Source: Anisakis pegreffii (taxonomy: Eukaryota; Nematoda; Chromadorea; Rhabditida; Anisakidae). Taken from it: DNA of 64,000 bases. Position numbers and translations under genes: made by a program. Positions 27,028-37,972 of the stretch are shown piece by piece. Within the stretch, counting starts at the first letter, position 1; each line of letters begins with the position of its first letter. The stretch covers positions 1 through 64,000 of the forward strand of contig JAPYMA010000048.1 in the NCBI GenBank assembly GCA_035041965.1, read 5' to 3'. The notes below the pieces were generated by a model, which saw nothing but the letters and a program-made list of their open reading frames with translations, searched no databases and was not told the origin of the DNA.

Positions 27028-27625
27028 TTTGACAATTGACAATTGAAGACAACAAGATTCAAACCAATTTTTTTCTTAATTTGAATTTCAAATTAAGCAA
27101 AAAAATCATCTAAAAACAATGAATGCATCGTACAAATTCAGAATGAAAAGTGTTGCGTCATGAACTACTGCTTTCGATTTGCGGATGTCTATCGCCGAGA
27201 AAAAATTGGAAACTTTGGGTTTCGTGACTGTAATCGTCAACGGATTTCGGTTGCGTCAGCAATTTTGATTAAAGAATAGCGATGCAAAAGCGGACAACTA
27301 TTAGATGACGACGAGTAATTAGTGCATCGATACGGCGTCGTGTGCATGTGGCAGTTTTCACGTGTGCACGCTAATGATAACAATTTGATGACGAAATGTA
27401 GATGCAGTGCTCGAGATCGAATCAGAAACGAATTGAAACATGTAATTGGTTTGGACTGAATATCGTCACTCGGTGACTCATTATTATTTTTGTTATTGTC
27501 GTCATTGATCACTTGTCGATTCGTCACTTTCACCCATGACAACGAACAACGCTACACTCGTATGCCACTCACCCAAGAGGTATTCCTTTAGGAGTGCTAA
27601 AATATTGCATGACAGGTATCGGTAT

Positions 27626-27750
27626 GCTCATTTTCCATCGAATAATATCCCACTTGGAGTTTCGGGATGTCTTTTAAACCTGAAGAAGCTCATTTTCCAT
27701 CGAATAATATCCCACTTGGAGTTTCGGCGTGTCTTTTTAACCTGAAGAAG
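27626..27750. repeat. Direct tandem duplication of about 62 bp
   Basis: GCTCATTTTCCATCGAATAA at 27,626 and again at 27,688, each running through TATCCCACTTGGAGTTTCGG to AACCTGAAGAAG. The two copies differ at a few positions (GGATG against GCGTG, and one extra T), so the duplication is recent. Confidence 0.93.
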
Positions 27751-29119
27751 ATTCTAATAACTTTTGTTTTCAGTCGTTTTCTGACTTCATTTCATTGATA
27801 TACTAGAAGTTCCTATACATATACCTATATCCTTTGGGAAAGAAAGGACCGTAGAATACAGAACTTTCACGCAACTGATGGAAACTTTCGAATGGTGAGT
27901 TCATTGGTAATAGATGTCAGATCGTATGGATAGTTGCAGTTTTCTGATCAATTCCCTAAGAGTTCAATTTCCAGTCTGAAGATGAATGATCGATAATTTT
28001 TGATAAAATGGTTCGATTAAATATCAACATTTCATTCACTCTAAGATGATGTGCTGAAATAATATCTTGATTTAACGAACCTAATTTATGACTATTTGAG
28101 AAGAAAAAAGATTTGCGAGTGAGCGATTAAGATTTAAAGTTAATAAACAAGGTGAGAAGTGGTCTTGCTCATGCATATCAATGTGCACATGTTTGCGGGT
28201 TTATCCAGTGGACACTGACCGCAGCAAAACTTAAATTTGATAACAGTAGTCGAACACACGTGTGTAAGTGTGCTCATTTGATATCGAAACAAAACAGCTG
28301 ATTTACGTCAATCAATCACATGAACAGAACTAAAAGCGAATAAGCTTAATCGTCAAAGAGAACAAGCACTACCGCAGAGCTAGAGCCATGTGCAGGTGAC
28401 AAGTATAACTGAGGAAGCGACACGAACGATACGTTTAAATTGATTCGTCCTTTGTAAGTATACATGTACATAGGTGTAGATGAGAGCGTGTAAGTACACT
28501 CGGATGTCTCAATAAGTAAAGGTGACGAGATAGATATATGAATGAGCGGATGTGTGATGCAACAGGATCTGTGCATGAATGCGAACAAGCCAGTGAACAG
28601 ATCCAAGAGGAACGCACATAAAGCCAACTCACTCATTCTCGCAATCATTCGACAACTCTTCACATTTTAGATATTATAGATATGCAGAATTACTTGATTC
28701 AATGCACATGCATAATCGCAGTAAACATCTGCCCAGGTTTCAAATCACACCGACCATCAGAGTCAATTCATGAACACTCAAAAACAGATTTCGCATAAAT
28801 TCCTTCAGTCGTCTGCCTGCATGTTGCTATAACCTTTGTTTATGATTTCATGATGTATCATGGCTTAAGATTATCATTACTGCTGTGTGGGAAAGCATAT
28901 AACTACTACTACTACTATTATTATTTGGATTAAACATGTGTGAATGTGTACATCAACTACCTCATCGGCGTTAAATAAAAGGTGGATGATTTTGGTGAAT
29001 TCAGTGAATCAGAAACAAACAGGAAATGAAAGTCAAATGAATTGGACGGGTGTGATGCCTGAGGGTAGAGAATTATCTTTATGTGGGTGCCATCGGATCA
29101 AATGCAAGTAGCGGATAAA
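27751..29119. other. Stretch without a recognisable gene
   Basis: No convincing exon was found. A minus frame of 105 codons at 28,346-28,663 overlaps a second minus frame of 65 codons, and neither resembles a known protein. A triplet run (ACT)n/(ATT)n lies at about 28,903-28,925. Confidence 0.4.
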
Positions 29120-29435
29120 ACACAACTGTCAACAATGATAACTTTAGTGAGTGTCCGTTTGAAACGCAAACAGAGTGGATTCATTTCATTCCGAGATTCA
29201 CTTCAGCGCAAAATATTTTGCGATTGAGGACGAAGGAATATCGAATGTGGACAGTGAATTGTATCGACGTCGCGTAAGCATTTGTACGTTTCAAAATTTC
29301 AACATGTCGTAATGTCAATGTCTTTGCAATTTCAGGACGGAATCTAGTTCAGCTCATGAACACAACGTACATCTACGGAATACTGATCTAAGTATTCTCA
29401 GATATCGACAAAAGCCGTCGAAACCTTTTACCTAG
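29120..29435 (+). CDS. Possible two-exon reading frame, function unknown
   Basis: An open frame runs from just after a stop near 29,117 to a donor (GTAAGC at 29,274). It skips a 62-bp intron ending TTGCAATTTCAG and continues in phase from 29,336 to a TAG at 29,433-29,435. The joined frame contains FSECPFETQTEWIHFIPR and, after the junction, ATESSSAHEHNVHLRNTD. The second exon is closed in phase 0 after four codons, so the intron phase matters for this reading. The start is not seen; in-frame Met is only in the last third of exon 1. No domain was recognised. It could instead be noncoding sequence with chance splice signals. Confidence 0.25.
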
Positions 29436-29538
29436 ATTCCAATACTGATTTTTTTGATCTATCGATCAAACTATGTTCATCCATTCATACCGCGATGATC
29501 GCCAATTAAATGAATGTCATTTGCAGGAATAACAAAAG

Positions 29539-29718
29539 ATGACCAATGCACCTCAAGTCAGGTCGTCAATTGGCCGTAAGGTTGCAAATTGCAGTTCAGC
29601 CGAAAAATATCGTCCAGCTGCCGAATCCGAGTCTACTGAGCTGCACTACAAGCTTCCGTACAAAATGGAAAATGTAGTCATCTTATGCAGCCAACCTGCA
29701 GTCGATTTGCTCGAGTAG
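29539..29718 (+). CDS. Small ORF of 59 codons, function unknown
   Basis: An ATG 12 nt after a good acceptor (CATTTGCAG at 29,526) opens a frame MTNAPQVRSSIGRKVANCSS... through ELHYKLPYKMENVVILCSQP to TAG. Codon choice is less AT-biased than the surroundings, which is why I note it. An in-frame TAA directly upstream means that translation, if any, starts here. It may be a terminal exon of the frame at 29,120-29,435 used by another isoform, a separate small gene, or chance. Internal donor and acceptor words (CAG/GTCG at 29,560 and GTAAGG at 29,577) allow other models. Confidence 0.25.
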   Translation: MTNAPQVRSSIGRKVANCSSAEKYRPAAESESTELHYKLPYKMENVVILCSQPAVDLLE

Positions 29719-31025
29719 TAAAAATATTTCAGCATTAACCGTTCTTCAAAAGCTGGAATCAAAGAGGTTCTTCTCGCTCAAGAAGACTTCTGATCGAAGT
29801 TCTCAAATGATACAGCTTTAATGGATTACAATCTGCAGCCAGCAACTTACATGCAGTTAGTTTTGTTTACATTTGTTATGTGGATGAGCTGAGTTTTGTG
29901 ACAACGCAGAGGGATGTTCGTCAGTCGAATAGATTATTTGAGCGTTTGAGAGAGTTGAGTGCATTTATCAGAGGGCAAAATCAGTGACTGAAATTAAATC
30001 GGTGAAAAACTCAGTGCTCGAAGATCACTGATCGTGAGTTAATGAGCACAAATGGGTATTCGCCGAAAAAAAAACCTTCTAACAGCTGCTTTTGGTTAAT
30101 GAGGCTTCATAGCATGCAGAAATTTTAGTTTGATGATTATTGTTTATTTGGGCATCAAGAATCACATTTTGTTTTAGCATCAATTTTTTTCGAAGGATGA
30201 AGGTCATTTTATCGTATCTTGACGGATAACGAGAAATCTTTTTCCCGTTTTCGATCACTTACTTAGCACTCATACAGAATTTAAGACATTGAGCACGCTT
30301 AGTTAGGCATGAAAGAGAAAATAAGAAGAGAAAATTTGAAGGCTATGAAACGATTAGAAATAGTAAGAACATCACCAATTTTCAGGATTTCTGGTGGAGG
30401 AAAAGAAATTTTTATACCCTTGCAAAATTTTCAGAATTTCAATCAGCTGAAGTGGAATCTAAAAAGTTTGCCAATCTACATCAGAAAGAGTTGAATGGCA
30501 TCTAAGCATGCGATGTGTAGTTTGGGATGAGCGAAAAACTGAAAGTGAAAAGTGAGACTTTCCGAGACGAAAAATGAAGTGAAGCGAGAAAATTTTCAAT
30601 TAAAGATAGAGAAGAAGAAGAATTATGTGATGAATTGTTTTTGCGCTGAATTGCACTCGTTGGCCGATTGTATGCGGTGCATTTGGGAGGCACACAGCGG
30701 TAACATGATTAGGAAGAAGTATTGAAATATGGTCATGAAAATGAATTAGTTTCAGTTGATTCGAAAGTGCATCGAGTAAAAATTCGTCGAGAATGCGCCA
30801 CATTAAAGCACCGTATTTCATTGCGTCAATCCCACTCGAAAAACTAATGACTCAGTTCTTATCTGTTGATTAGTTTCGCTAACTGGCAACGCTGCATACG
30901 GCTGAGAATATCGAGGTGAATACAGCTCTGAGCGATGGACCTTTCATTTACAGTAGATGACTGCTGAATTTATTCGTTTTCACAACTCGTACCTAGCATA
31001 GTGCTTGCAAAATATCGACCATTTT

Positions 31026-31091
31026 CTCAATACCGAGATCGGTATTAATACCGGTATTGTTTTTCAATACCGATACGATACCGGTATTGAG
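31026..31091. repeat. ATACCG-rich inverted repeat
   Basis: The outer arms CTCAATACCG and CGGTATTGAG close a 66-bp stretch whose inner parts ATACCGGTATTG and CAATACCGATACG flank a T5 loop. The ATACCG/CGGTAT word recurs several times more at about 31,275-31,355 (GAATACCGGCAATACCG, GATCGGTATCGG, TTCGGTATCATC), so the two patches are probably related low-order repeats. Confidence 0.8.
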
Positions 31092-31989
31092 AGGCAACTT
31101 TTGAAATATATAAATATGACTTGTTCAACACATTTCTTTTGAGTCAATTATTCAGAAAACAATTTATTTAACAAATCACTCTTCGAAGAAATTCAACAAA
31201 AACTACAACAAAAAATTCAACAAAAAAACATTCCTGATGGATATATTACCAAATTTACTAAAAATGACTTGTGGTATGAATACCGGCAATACCGTGAATA
31301 TCGACACCACGAATCCTGAGATCGGTATCGGTTTCTCTAATATCGCTATTCGGTATCATCGAGATCTCGTGCAAACACTAATCCAGCACCAACTCAACCA
31401 ATCAGTTGCGTTTGATCTGCTCAGCAGAAGCCGACTGAATGAAAATGCTTGGAAAATTTGAAGAGTAAAGGAATTGAAAACGATCTCTTCCTTACCATAT
31501 GCTTATGAATGAAAAGTTTTGAATACGTGACATGATGTGACAAGCGAGATCTTAAAGATCATACAATTAAACATTTCTACTATTCATCCTCAGACATTGA
31601 CGATGCTGGAAATAGATTCTAAATACCCTGTCGCTCGCAATTTTCGAACCAAAAAAATGTGCCTGGCACCGTTTAAAACGTGAAATTTTTGTTGTCAACT
31701 AATTTTGTCACGCAAAATCAACCATCTGATTGTATGGTTTCGTATGCTCTGTGAAAATTTATTCAAATGATCTGATAGATAGGAATAGTTGAGTTACGGA
31801 ACAATCCTTTAGAATAGAGGTGATCAATTCAATGAATATATAATTGGCGAAATCGGATGAAAACAAGCAAACTGATCGTAAACTGATCAATGATATTAGT
31901 AGAACTGAGCTTATATGGAATGACGCAGAAATGTTTGAAACGCCAGTAAAGTGATTCGTCTCGATTGACAAAAACCGTGAAGATTTTAC

Positions 31990-32030
31990 AGCAATGCATA
32001 ATTACTCAAATTAAGTAATTATGCATTGCT
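31990..32030. repeat. 41-bp stem-loop, perfect 17-bp arms
   Basis: AGCAATGCATAATTACT at 31,990-32,006 and its exact inverse at 32,014-32,030 flank the 7-nt loop CAAATTA. The arms contain ATGCAT and are AT-rich. No T-run or coding end is nearby that would make it a terminator-like signal. Confidence 0.95.
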
Positions 32031-35000
32031 ATTTTTGCGTTTCAGCTCTATTTTTTGTCGAGTCTACTTTCTGCATCACTTTCTATGAAGAATTCTAAGT
32101 GAAATAAATCAGAAATTTTTCTTCTATTCCGTCCGTCTGTATACACACAATTGTACGTATAGACAGTCTCCTCCTCAAAATTATACAAGCAGATCGTCTG
32201 AAACAGTACATTCTTCTAGATGCGCGATTGAAGGTCTATTTTCAAACATTTGGAAAGGTTGATGGGACATTTTTAACGGAGAGAATAACGAAAGATTTTT
32301 ATGTGAAATTTGGTTGTTCGATGATTGCTAATAAAATATTGATGTGTGTTGAAAATGGCGGAAATCTCGAGAGAAACTGAAATTCAGCTTAATCGATCAC
32401 TGACAAACGCGCATCGTTTTTGCTTCACATCAACAAATATGCTTCGAGACATTTTCCTCGCTCTGCACTAACACAAGCAATTCATGATGCACTTCTGCGA
32501 CAAAATATGAGTGGTGTACTTGGCAGCCAAAATAGAATTTCCAAAAGTTCACCCTAATCTCGCTCAACAAAACATCACATTTCACTAACTGGATGACAGC
32601 ATTAGAATACTGCATGAATAACATTGTTCCATGAATATCATGATGAATTACGACAAGAACTAATCAAATATCGCATAAATGTTATTTCTCTTGTTTCTCA
32701 TTCCACTTAAAAATGAAGATCTTTCGAAAAAAACTTACTTGAAACACTTACTTTTCGAAAACATTTACTTAAAATCACCTTATATTTATCATTCCAGTTA
32801 AAAACGAACACTTCTCGAAACTGTACAGATATGAAAACTCATGAATATGGAAATTTTATGTTGATCACAGCTGACTGAATAGATCATATGGGCAATTCAT
32901 CATAACCCGATTCAGTGGGCAAGCGATCCTCTTCGGAATTTATATTCTTAGTATTGTGCTCAATCAATTACGAGAAATATTCAGCTAGAAGAGCTTAGAA
33001 AATTTGTTTTCTAAGTAAAGCGAAGTTGAAATTGATGTAAACCAAAAAATGAGAATGGTTAATCAAAGCAAGTGAATATCCCGAAAATAGAACGGAACAA
33101 CTAATTGGCGAACCTACAGACTTAGAAGCAATGGCATGATATCGAATGAAATCACCAGTGAAGCATGAAACCTCCATGACAATCAAATGTAGACACTAAA
33201 GTGTTTTCGACAGAACAAGGAAGAATTTTTTAAAGGATCTTGTTTAGAGGACAACAAGACCGTGCTAACTAGAACGCTGGACTCAATCACAGACTGATGG
33301 AAATTTTCAGGTTATGTATCAATTCATTAAATTAATTTGCATGTATCCGTGACTGATCAGAAATGCTGATCAGGCTGGCCACATCCATCAAATCCACACA
33401 ACAGCTCGCATCACAATCGAGTTTGCGATGTTGACGTTTGATTGATATCAGTTTGACAGACAATGCTACTTCATTAGTATCTTCAAGCAAACACTTGCAA
33501 ATTTCATCAAGATCAACGCATTCACTCGAACATCCTCACTTTGCGAAGGCGTTGATGAACACTGAACAGTGTTGATCAACATGAAATTACTCCACGATAT
33601 TGATAAACATCAGGCAATCGTAAGATAACATCCAACAGCAATAAGCCAGTTGCAAAGTATGGCAACTTCTTATCTGCAAAATTCGGATTTTGAGGACGTT
33701 GTTTGGTCATGAGAAACGGCATTAATGTGAGCATGCAGGTGTTCATTGGTAATTTATAAAGATGTGCGACGTTTTCAAATATTCCATATCATTTTTATGA
33801 CAGCTGAATACTGATTGTGAGAATCAGAGATATATTCTTGGCAAGCGTGAATGAAAAACGGCGAGCAAAATCTATCCATCTTTTTAAGTTGAAATTGAGC
33901 AAAGTTGTTTCCTCTCCTACAGCGAACATTTACCCCGAAAAAACGTGTTGAATAATTCATAATTTCAACATCAGTGTAAGTCGTCGTTCATCAGTGACAT
34001 TATTCGAATATCGCTTTCAAACCCGCAAATGATTCGTCCTTCCATCACTATACAACCAGCCGGTTGATATTATATATGGCGTTGTGCCGTTGTGATTTTC
34101 ATTACGAGTGCAATTTGTCCTCATAATGGAACTCGTTCAGCGGTAAGCTACTGCGAATTATACACCATTTAATGTGGTTCAGTTCATCAACTCTCATGAC
34201 GACAACTTTGACGAGCAATTTTATGTTCGCTCGCTCCTTGTGCAAGTGCAATCCATTCCACTTCCTTATGCAACCACATTCGATGGAGTAACGTCTCCAA
34301 ATAAGATACGAAAACAGAGAGAAAATCGTTGATTTAGAGAAAATCACTCGTTTGAATGTGGATATTCTTTCGTTTGCAACATCAATACCCCTCGAGAATG
34401 ACCAGACATGTGAAATCAAACGTTGGAAATGAATCAAAATGATGCGAGTCAAAGTTTATTAAAAAGTGTTCGATTTAGCCGATCTTAAACTTCAATAGAA
34501 TGTTCGAATAGGAAATGTGGTGATTCCAGATTAAGGACTCCATAAAAGTGCTTAATCCGAACGTAATCCGACTGCACTCTTGGATTTTATCGGAATTTTT
34601 ATTTTATCGAAATTATCAGGGATAATGATATCATTGAGTTGAATGAACTAGCCTGAATAATCGATCTGAGACGTTGATTTGCTATTCTCGACTTTTCCAT
34701 TTTCCAGAAATTCACTTCAATGAAATGGTCAAATCTCACACTAAAAGCTACCAAAGATATTCATGTGACCTATGCCATAAGGTCGCATCTCGTTGAAAAC
34801 ATCCAACTGAATTATTCAAGTGGAAGTAATCAAAAGATAACGTAGCATCCTCGCTTTTAGGTCCTGATATTTTAGTATTATCAACGCAGTGATATATCAA
34901 GTGCTTAACTGAACTAGTGTTAGTAACAACACCGTTATTGCCCGAACGATTCGTGTAACGCAGAATGCAAAACATCACTGGGATGCTGGAGTAGGGAACG

Positions 35001-35122
35001 TGGTGTACATAAAACATGAAGAAATCCATCGAAGCGACAAGGTGGGATCGTCTCATTGCCATTGAGTGATAGATATTATCAGTGATAATGATATTACCAC
35101 TATATCATCTTTAGCAATGTCG

Positions 35123-35156
35123 CCATTTGATATCAACAAACGATGATATCAAATGG
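35123..35156. repeat. 34-bp stem-loop, perfect 13-bp arms
   Basis: CCATTTGATATCA and TGATATCAAATGG flank the 8-nt loop ACAAACGA. The DNA just to the left (35,065-35,105) is also rich in GATATTATC/GATAATATC words with partial symmetry. Confidence 0.9.
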
Positions 35157-36101
35157 TGGATTGGGTGTGTGATCGATGTGAGGAGAGCAGAATTTGAATT
35201 GCTAAAGAATACGAAATGATCACCTGTAATTATCGCGTGCACAAATAGACATTGTAGTTTTCAATACAATGAGCTATGATATGGTCAATAAAAATTATTG
35301 CGTTAGCTGCATGGCTTCAATGCTGAAGCACGTACATATCTGTCACCTGAATATAGAAGAATGCCTTCGAGCAGCATGCATGTCGTCGTCGTCATCGAAC
35401 GCACTCATTCTGGTTCGATTTACGTATGCAGCTAATTAATTCAAGTAGCATTGCTCATAATCCAAGCAACGACATCTCGCATACAGGCTTTTAATTACAC
35501 GAGTGCAAACTGAAGCACCGAGTGATACTCATTCGTCTTAACCAATCTTTGCATCGCATTTCATCAATTCATTTTGCGTGTCTATCTCTCAGCACATTCA
35601 TTCATCATCATATCATTATCGCACACAGATTCTGCTAATTAACGATGGGCATCCAATGGATTAGAGGCCAGCAAAAAATGCTCCATCTATTCAGAATATG
35701 CTAGTGATTAAATCATTTGCAGAAAAATTCTTATTGAACTGATCAATTGAAAGACAATCTTTCAGCCATGATCGCCTCATATAGTACACGCATAATACAC
35801 AATGTATTGTGGAGGCATCAAATCAGTGCATGCGGCACTTGACGAAGTTAGGCTGCAATTGATAGCAAACGTGGTGCACATGCACAAATTCACTAGTACG
35901 GATGTATGTCATCCATCTGTCAGCTCACACTCATTGTTAGATCATTATATAAATGTAGCCAAGTCATTTTATTATAGGAATTCTGCGAACAAAATAAGCA
36001 AGTCAAAAATGAGACTTCGACGATGGAAATTTCGTTCAGTGGAAAATTTATTCCACTAATGGACGTTTGCCGCTGCTTCGGAAAAGTGATTACAGCCTCA
36101 T

Positions 36102-36539
36102 TTATTCAATTCGCAATAGATAAACGCTACTTGAAGGTCCTATAATAACAGTGGTGGCTCGCATGTCATCAGGGAAAAGTGCATAATGAGCGAATTCAAA
36201 GAAGTTGGGAAAAATTCCGTAGAAAAATGTGAAATTCACGGAAGAATGCTGATGCAAAACGATGAATGTGATCGAAAAGTGGGAATTGAAATGTTTGCAT
36301 CGAAGGAAGCTAGCTAGCTCTGAGCGATGAATTCTGGGAGCAAACGAATTCCGAACAGTCGTTTCAAAATGATTATTGCAGATGAGGCGAACAACCACTC
36401 TTAACGATCTCAACAAATTCAATTTTGGAATGATGCAAAGTACGGCGAACCTTTGAAGCTTGACTGACGTATTCCAGTTTGCTAATGGCCTATGAAGTTC
36501 GATTTTTATCGACAGGAAACCGTTTCGCTTGCAGAACAT
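36102..36539 (-). other. Longest open frame in the window (145 codons), unassigned
   Basis: ATG-started on minus, reading MFCKRNGFLSIKIELHRPLA and on to a stop at 36,102. It has no signal peptide, no recognisable motif and no flanking splice structure, and composition is like the surrounding noncoding DNA. A frame overlapping its 5' end (36,506-36,721, minus) reads MCGIQAYSALIVAITNTNAD, mildly like a signal peptide. A chance frame of this length is not surprising in a window this size. Confidence 0.15.
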
Positions 36540-36794
36540 GCTGAATGTGAGTTTGACGAAAAATCATTTCGAAACGTTGTCGTCCTTCTAGCAGTAGCGA
36601 GTTCAATGAAAAATTCATTCAGAATTACTTCTCTCATGTCTGCATAGGTTCCAAATTTTGCATCAGCATTTGTGTTTGTAATAGCTACGATTAATGCACT
36701 GTATGCTTGAATGCCACACAAACATGATAGATAGCATATCTTTTGTATAAAGATTTTCTAATAGCTTCCAACTAATAGCTGCCGAATGGAAACG

Positions 36795-36885
36795 CGAGCA
36801 TTGTGGCCAGCAACGTTACAAACGTTTGATAGCCTGGCCAATCCATGTAATCCAAGTAATAGCTTCCATCTATTCGTAACTTATC
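36795..36885. repeat. Dispersed repeat R2, copy 2
   Basis: GCATTGTGGCCAGCAACGTT, ACAAACGTTTGATAGC, CTGGCCAATCCATGTAATCC and TAACTTATC appear in the same order and orientation as at 17,170-17,270. Identity over the central 60 bp is high by eye. ATAGCTTCCA words occur on both sides of this copy (36,760 and 36,860). Confidence 0.8.
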
Positions 36886-37679
36886 AGAAACAAAAAAAAA
36901 TTTATTCAGTTCATGAGACTTCTGAATCCATTATGAATAATTAGTTCATGAGGAGAATGTGTTAAGATGAATGAGAAAATCACATTGGGCCAGTCATTTT
37001 TATGATATGTCATGAGACACCCATTCGGACTTCAGATGCTGAACGATGCAATGTTATCGGTGAATTCATCACATTTAGATGATTGAATTGATAGACGAGC
37101 AAACTTGTTATAGTGCTATTTTACACAGTTTTTAATGTTCATTAGGTGTGGTTGTTGCGATGTATAGTGTGGAATGATCAGTGAATAGAAGAACGCACGA
37201 TGAAAAATTCATTAAGTTTTTATGCGTTTCCACTTCAAATGTGACGTTATTCGACAACAACATCGTAAAGAACACCCAGTGAGAAGAGGTATTAGTTGGT
37301 GGATTGAGAATGATCGATTCAGAATTTGTTTCACATGTAAAAAATTCATTTCTTTACGGTGACGATGAGACCATATCGAGTGTGTTCATTTAGCAAAACA
37401 ATTCACCGATGTAATTTGTTCATGGAAGTTCGAGTGTTGTTCGACAGATTATTTCTTTCTTTTTCGCCAGAATTTTCTTTTTCGCCAAAAGAAAGTTTTC
37501 AAGCAGATCATTCGCACATTTGCCACTTACTCAGAAATGCCTGTAATAGCAATAGGACAAGCTGAAACGCCAAACTGTGAATATTTTCGGTGTTTGATCT
37601 AAATTGGCTTCAGACATAAGATCTGTAGAGATGAAAAATATAATCTTATATGGTTAAACATGGGACTACGTTTTCAAGG

Positions 37680-37705
37680 GTTGCTTACCTTTTCAGGTAA
37701 GCAAC
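37680..37705. repeat. 26-bp stem-loop, perfect 10-bp arms
   Basis: GTTGCTTACC and GGTAAGCAAC flank a 6-nt loop (TTTTCA). It lies in noncoding DNA with no associated gene end. Confidence 0.85.
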
Positions 37706-37914
37706 TGAATCAACTCAAAAACTTTGTCCGAAGGAATTCCTCAGCTTAAAATTGCTCAAAACGAGTTGTAAGTAACAGACAATTCAAGTTTAAATCGAAA
37801 AAGGATGTGTCATGATAAGTGGAGAGAGATAAAAGTAATAATGATTTCTCGAAAACGTTTATATGTGTGATGTTCATGGACATTCGTTTTTGTGCAATCG
37901 CTGCTTGAAGAACA

Positions 37915-37972
37915 GCGCACGCTATCTACGTAATGTATAACAATTGTGCTTGTTATAGATTACGTGCGCTCT
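37915..37972. repeat. Imperfect long hairpin
   Basis: AGCGCACGCTATCTACGTAA with TGTATAACAA is mirrored, with a few mismatches and an offset, by TTGTTATAGATTACGTGCGC. The loop is about 6 nt (TTGTGC). Unlike most of the surrounding DNA it is GC-rich at its base. Confidence 0.7.

Larger units (their letters stand above)
29719..36794. other. Gene-poor stretch
   Basis: No gene was recognised. Open frames of 104-116 codons on minus (34,102-34,452 and 34,748-35,062) lack motifs and bounded splice sites. A short frame after 29,733 (plus, reading LTVLQKLESKRFFSLKKTSD) follows an acceptor word (ATATTTCAG) but cannot be joined in phase to the ORF before it. The longest frame of the window, 145 codons, lies at 36,102-36,539 (minus) and is listed separately. 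Confidence 0.4.

Noticed and set aside
28903..28925. ACT/ATT triplet run
   Set aside because: Short simple sequence, no coding frame or regulatory context.
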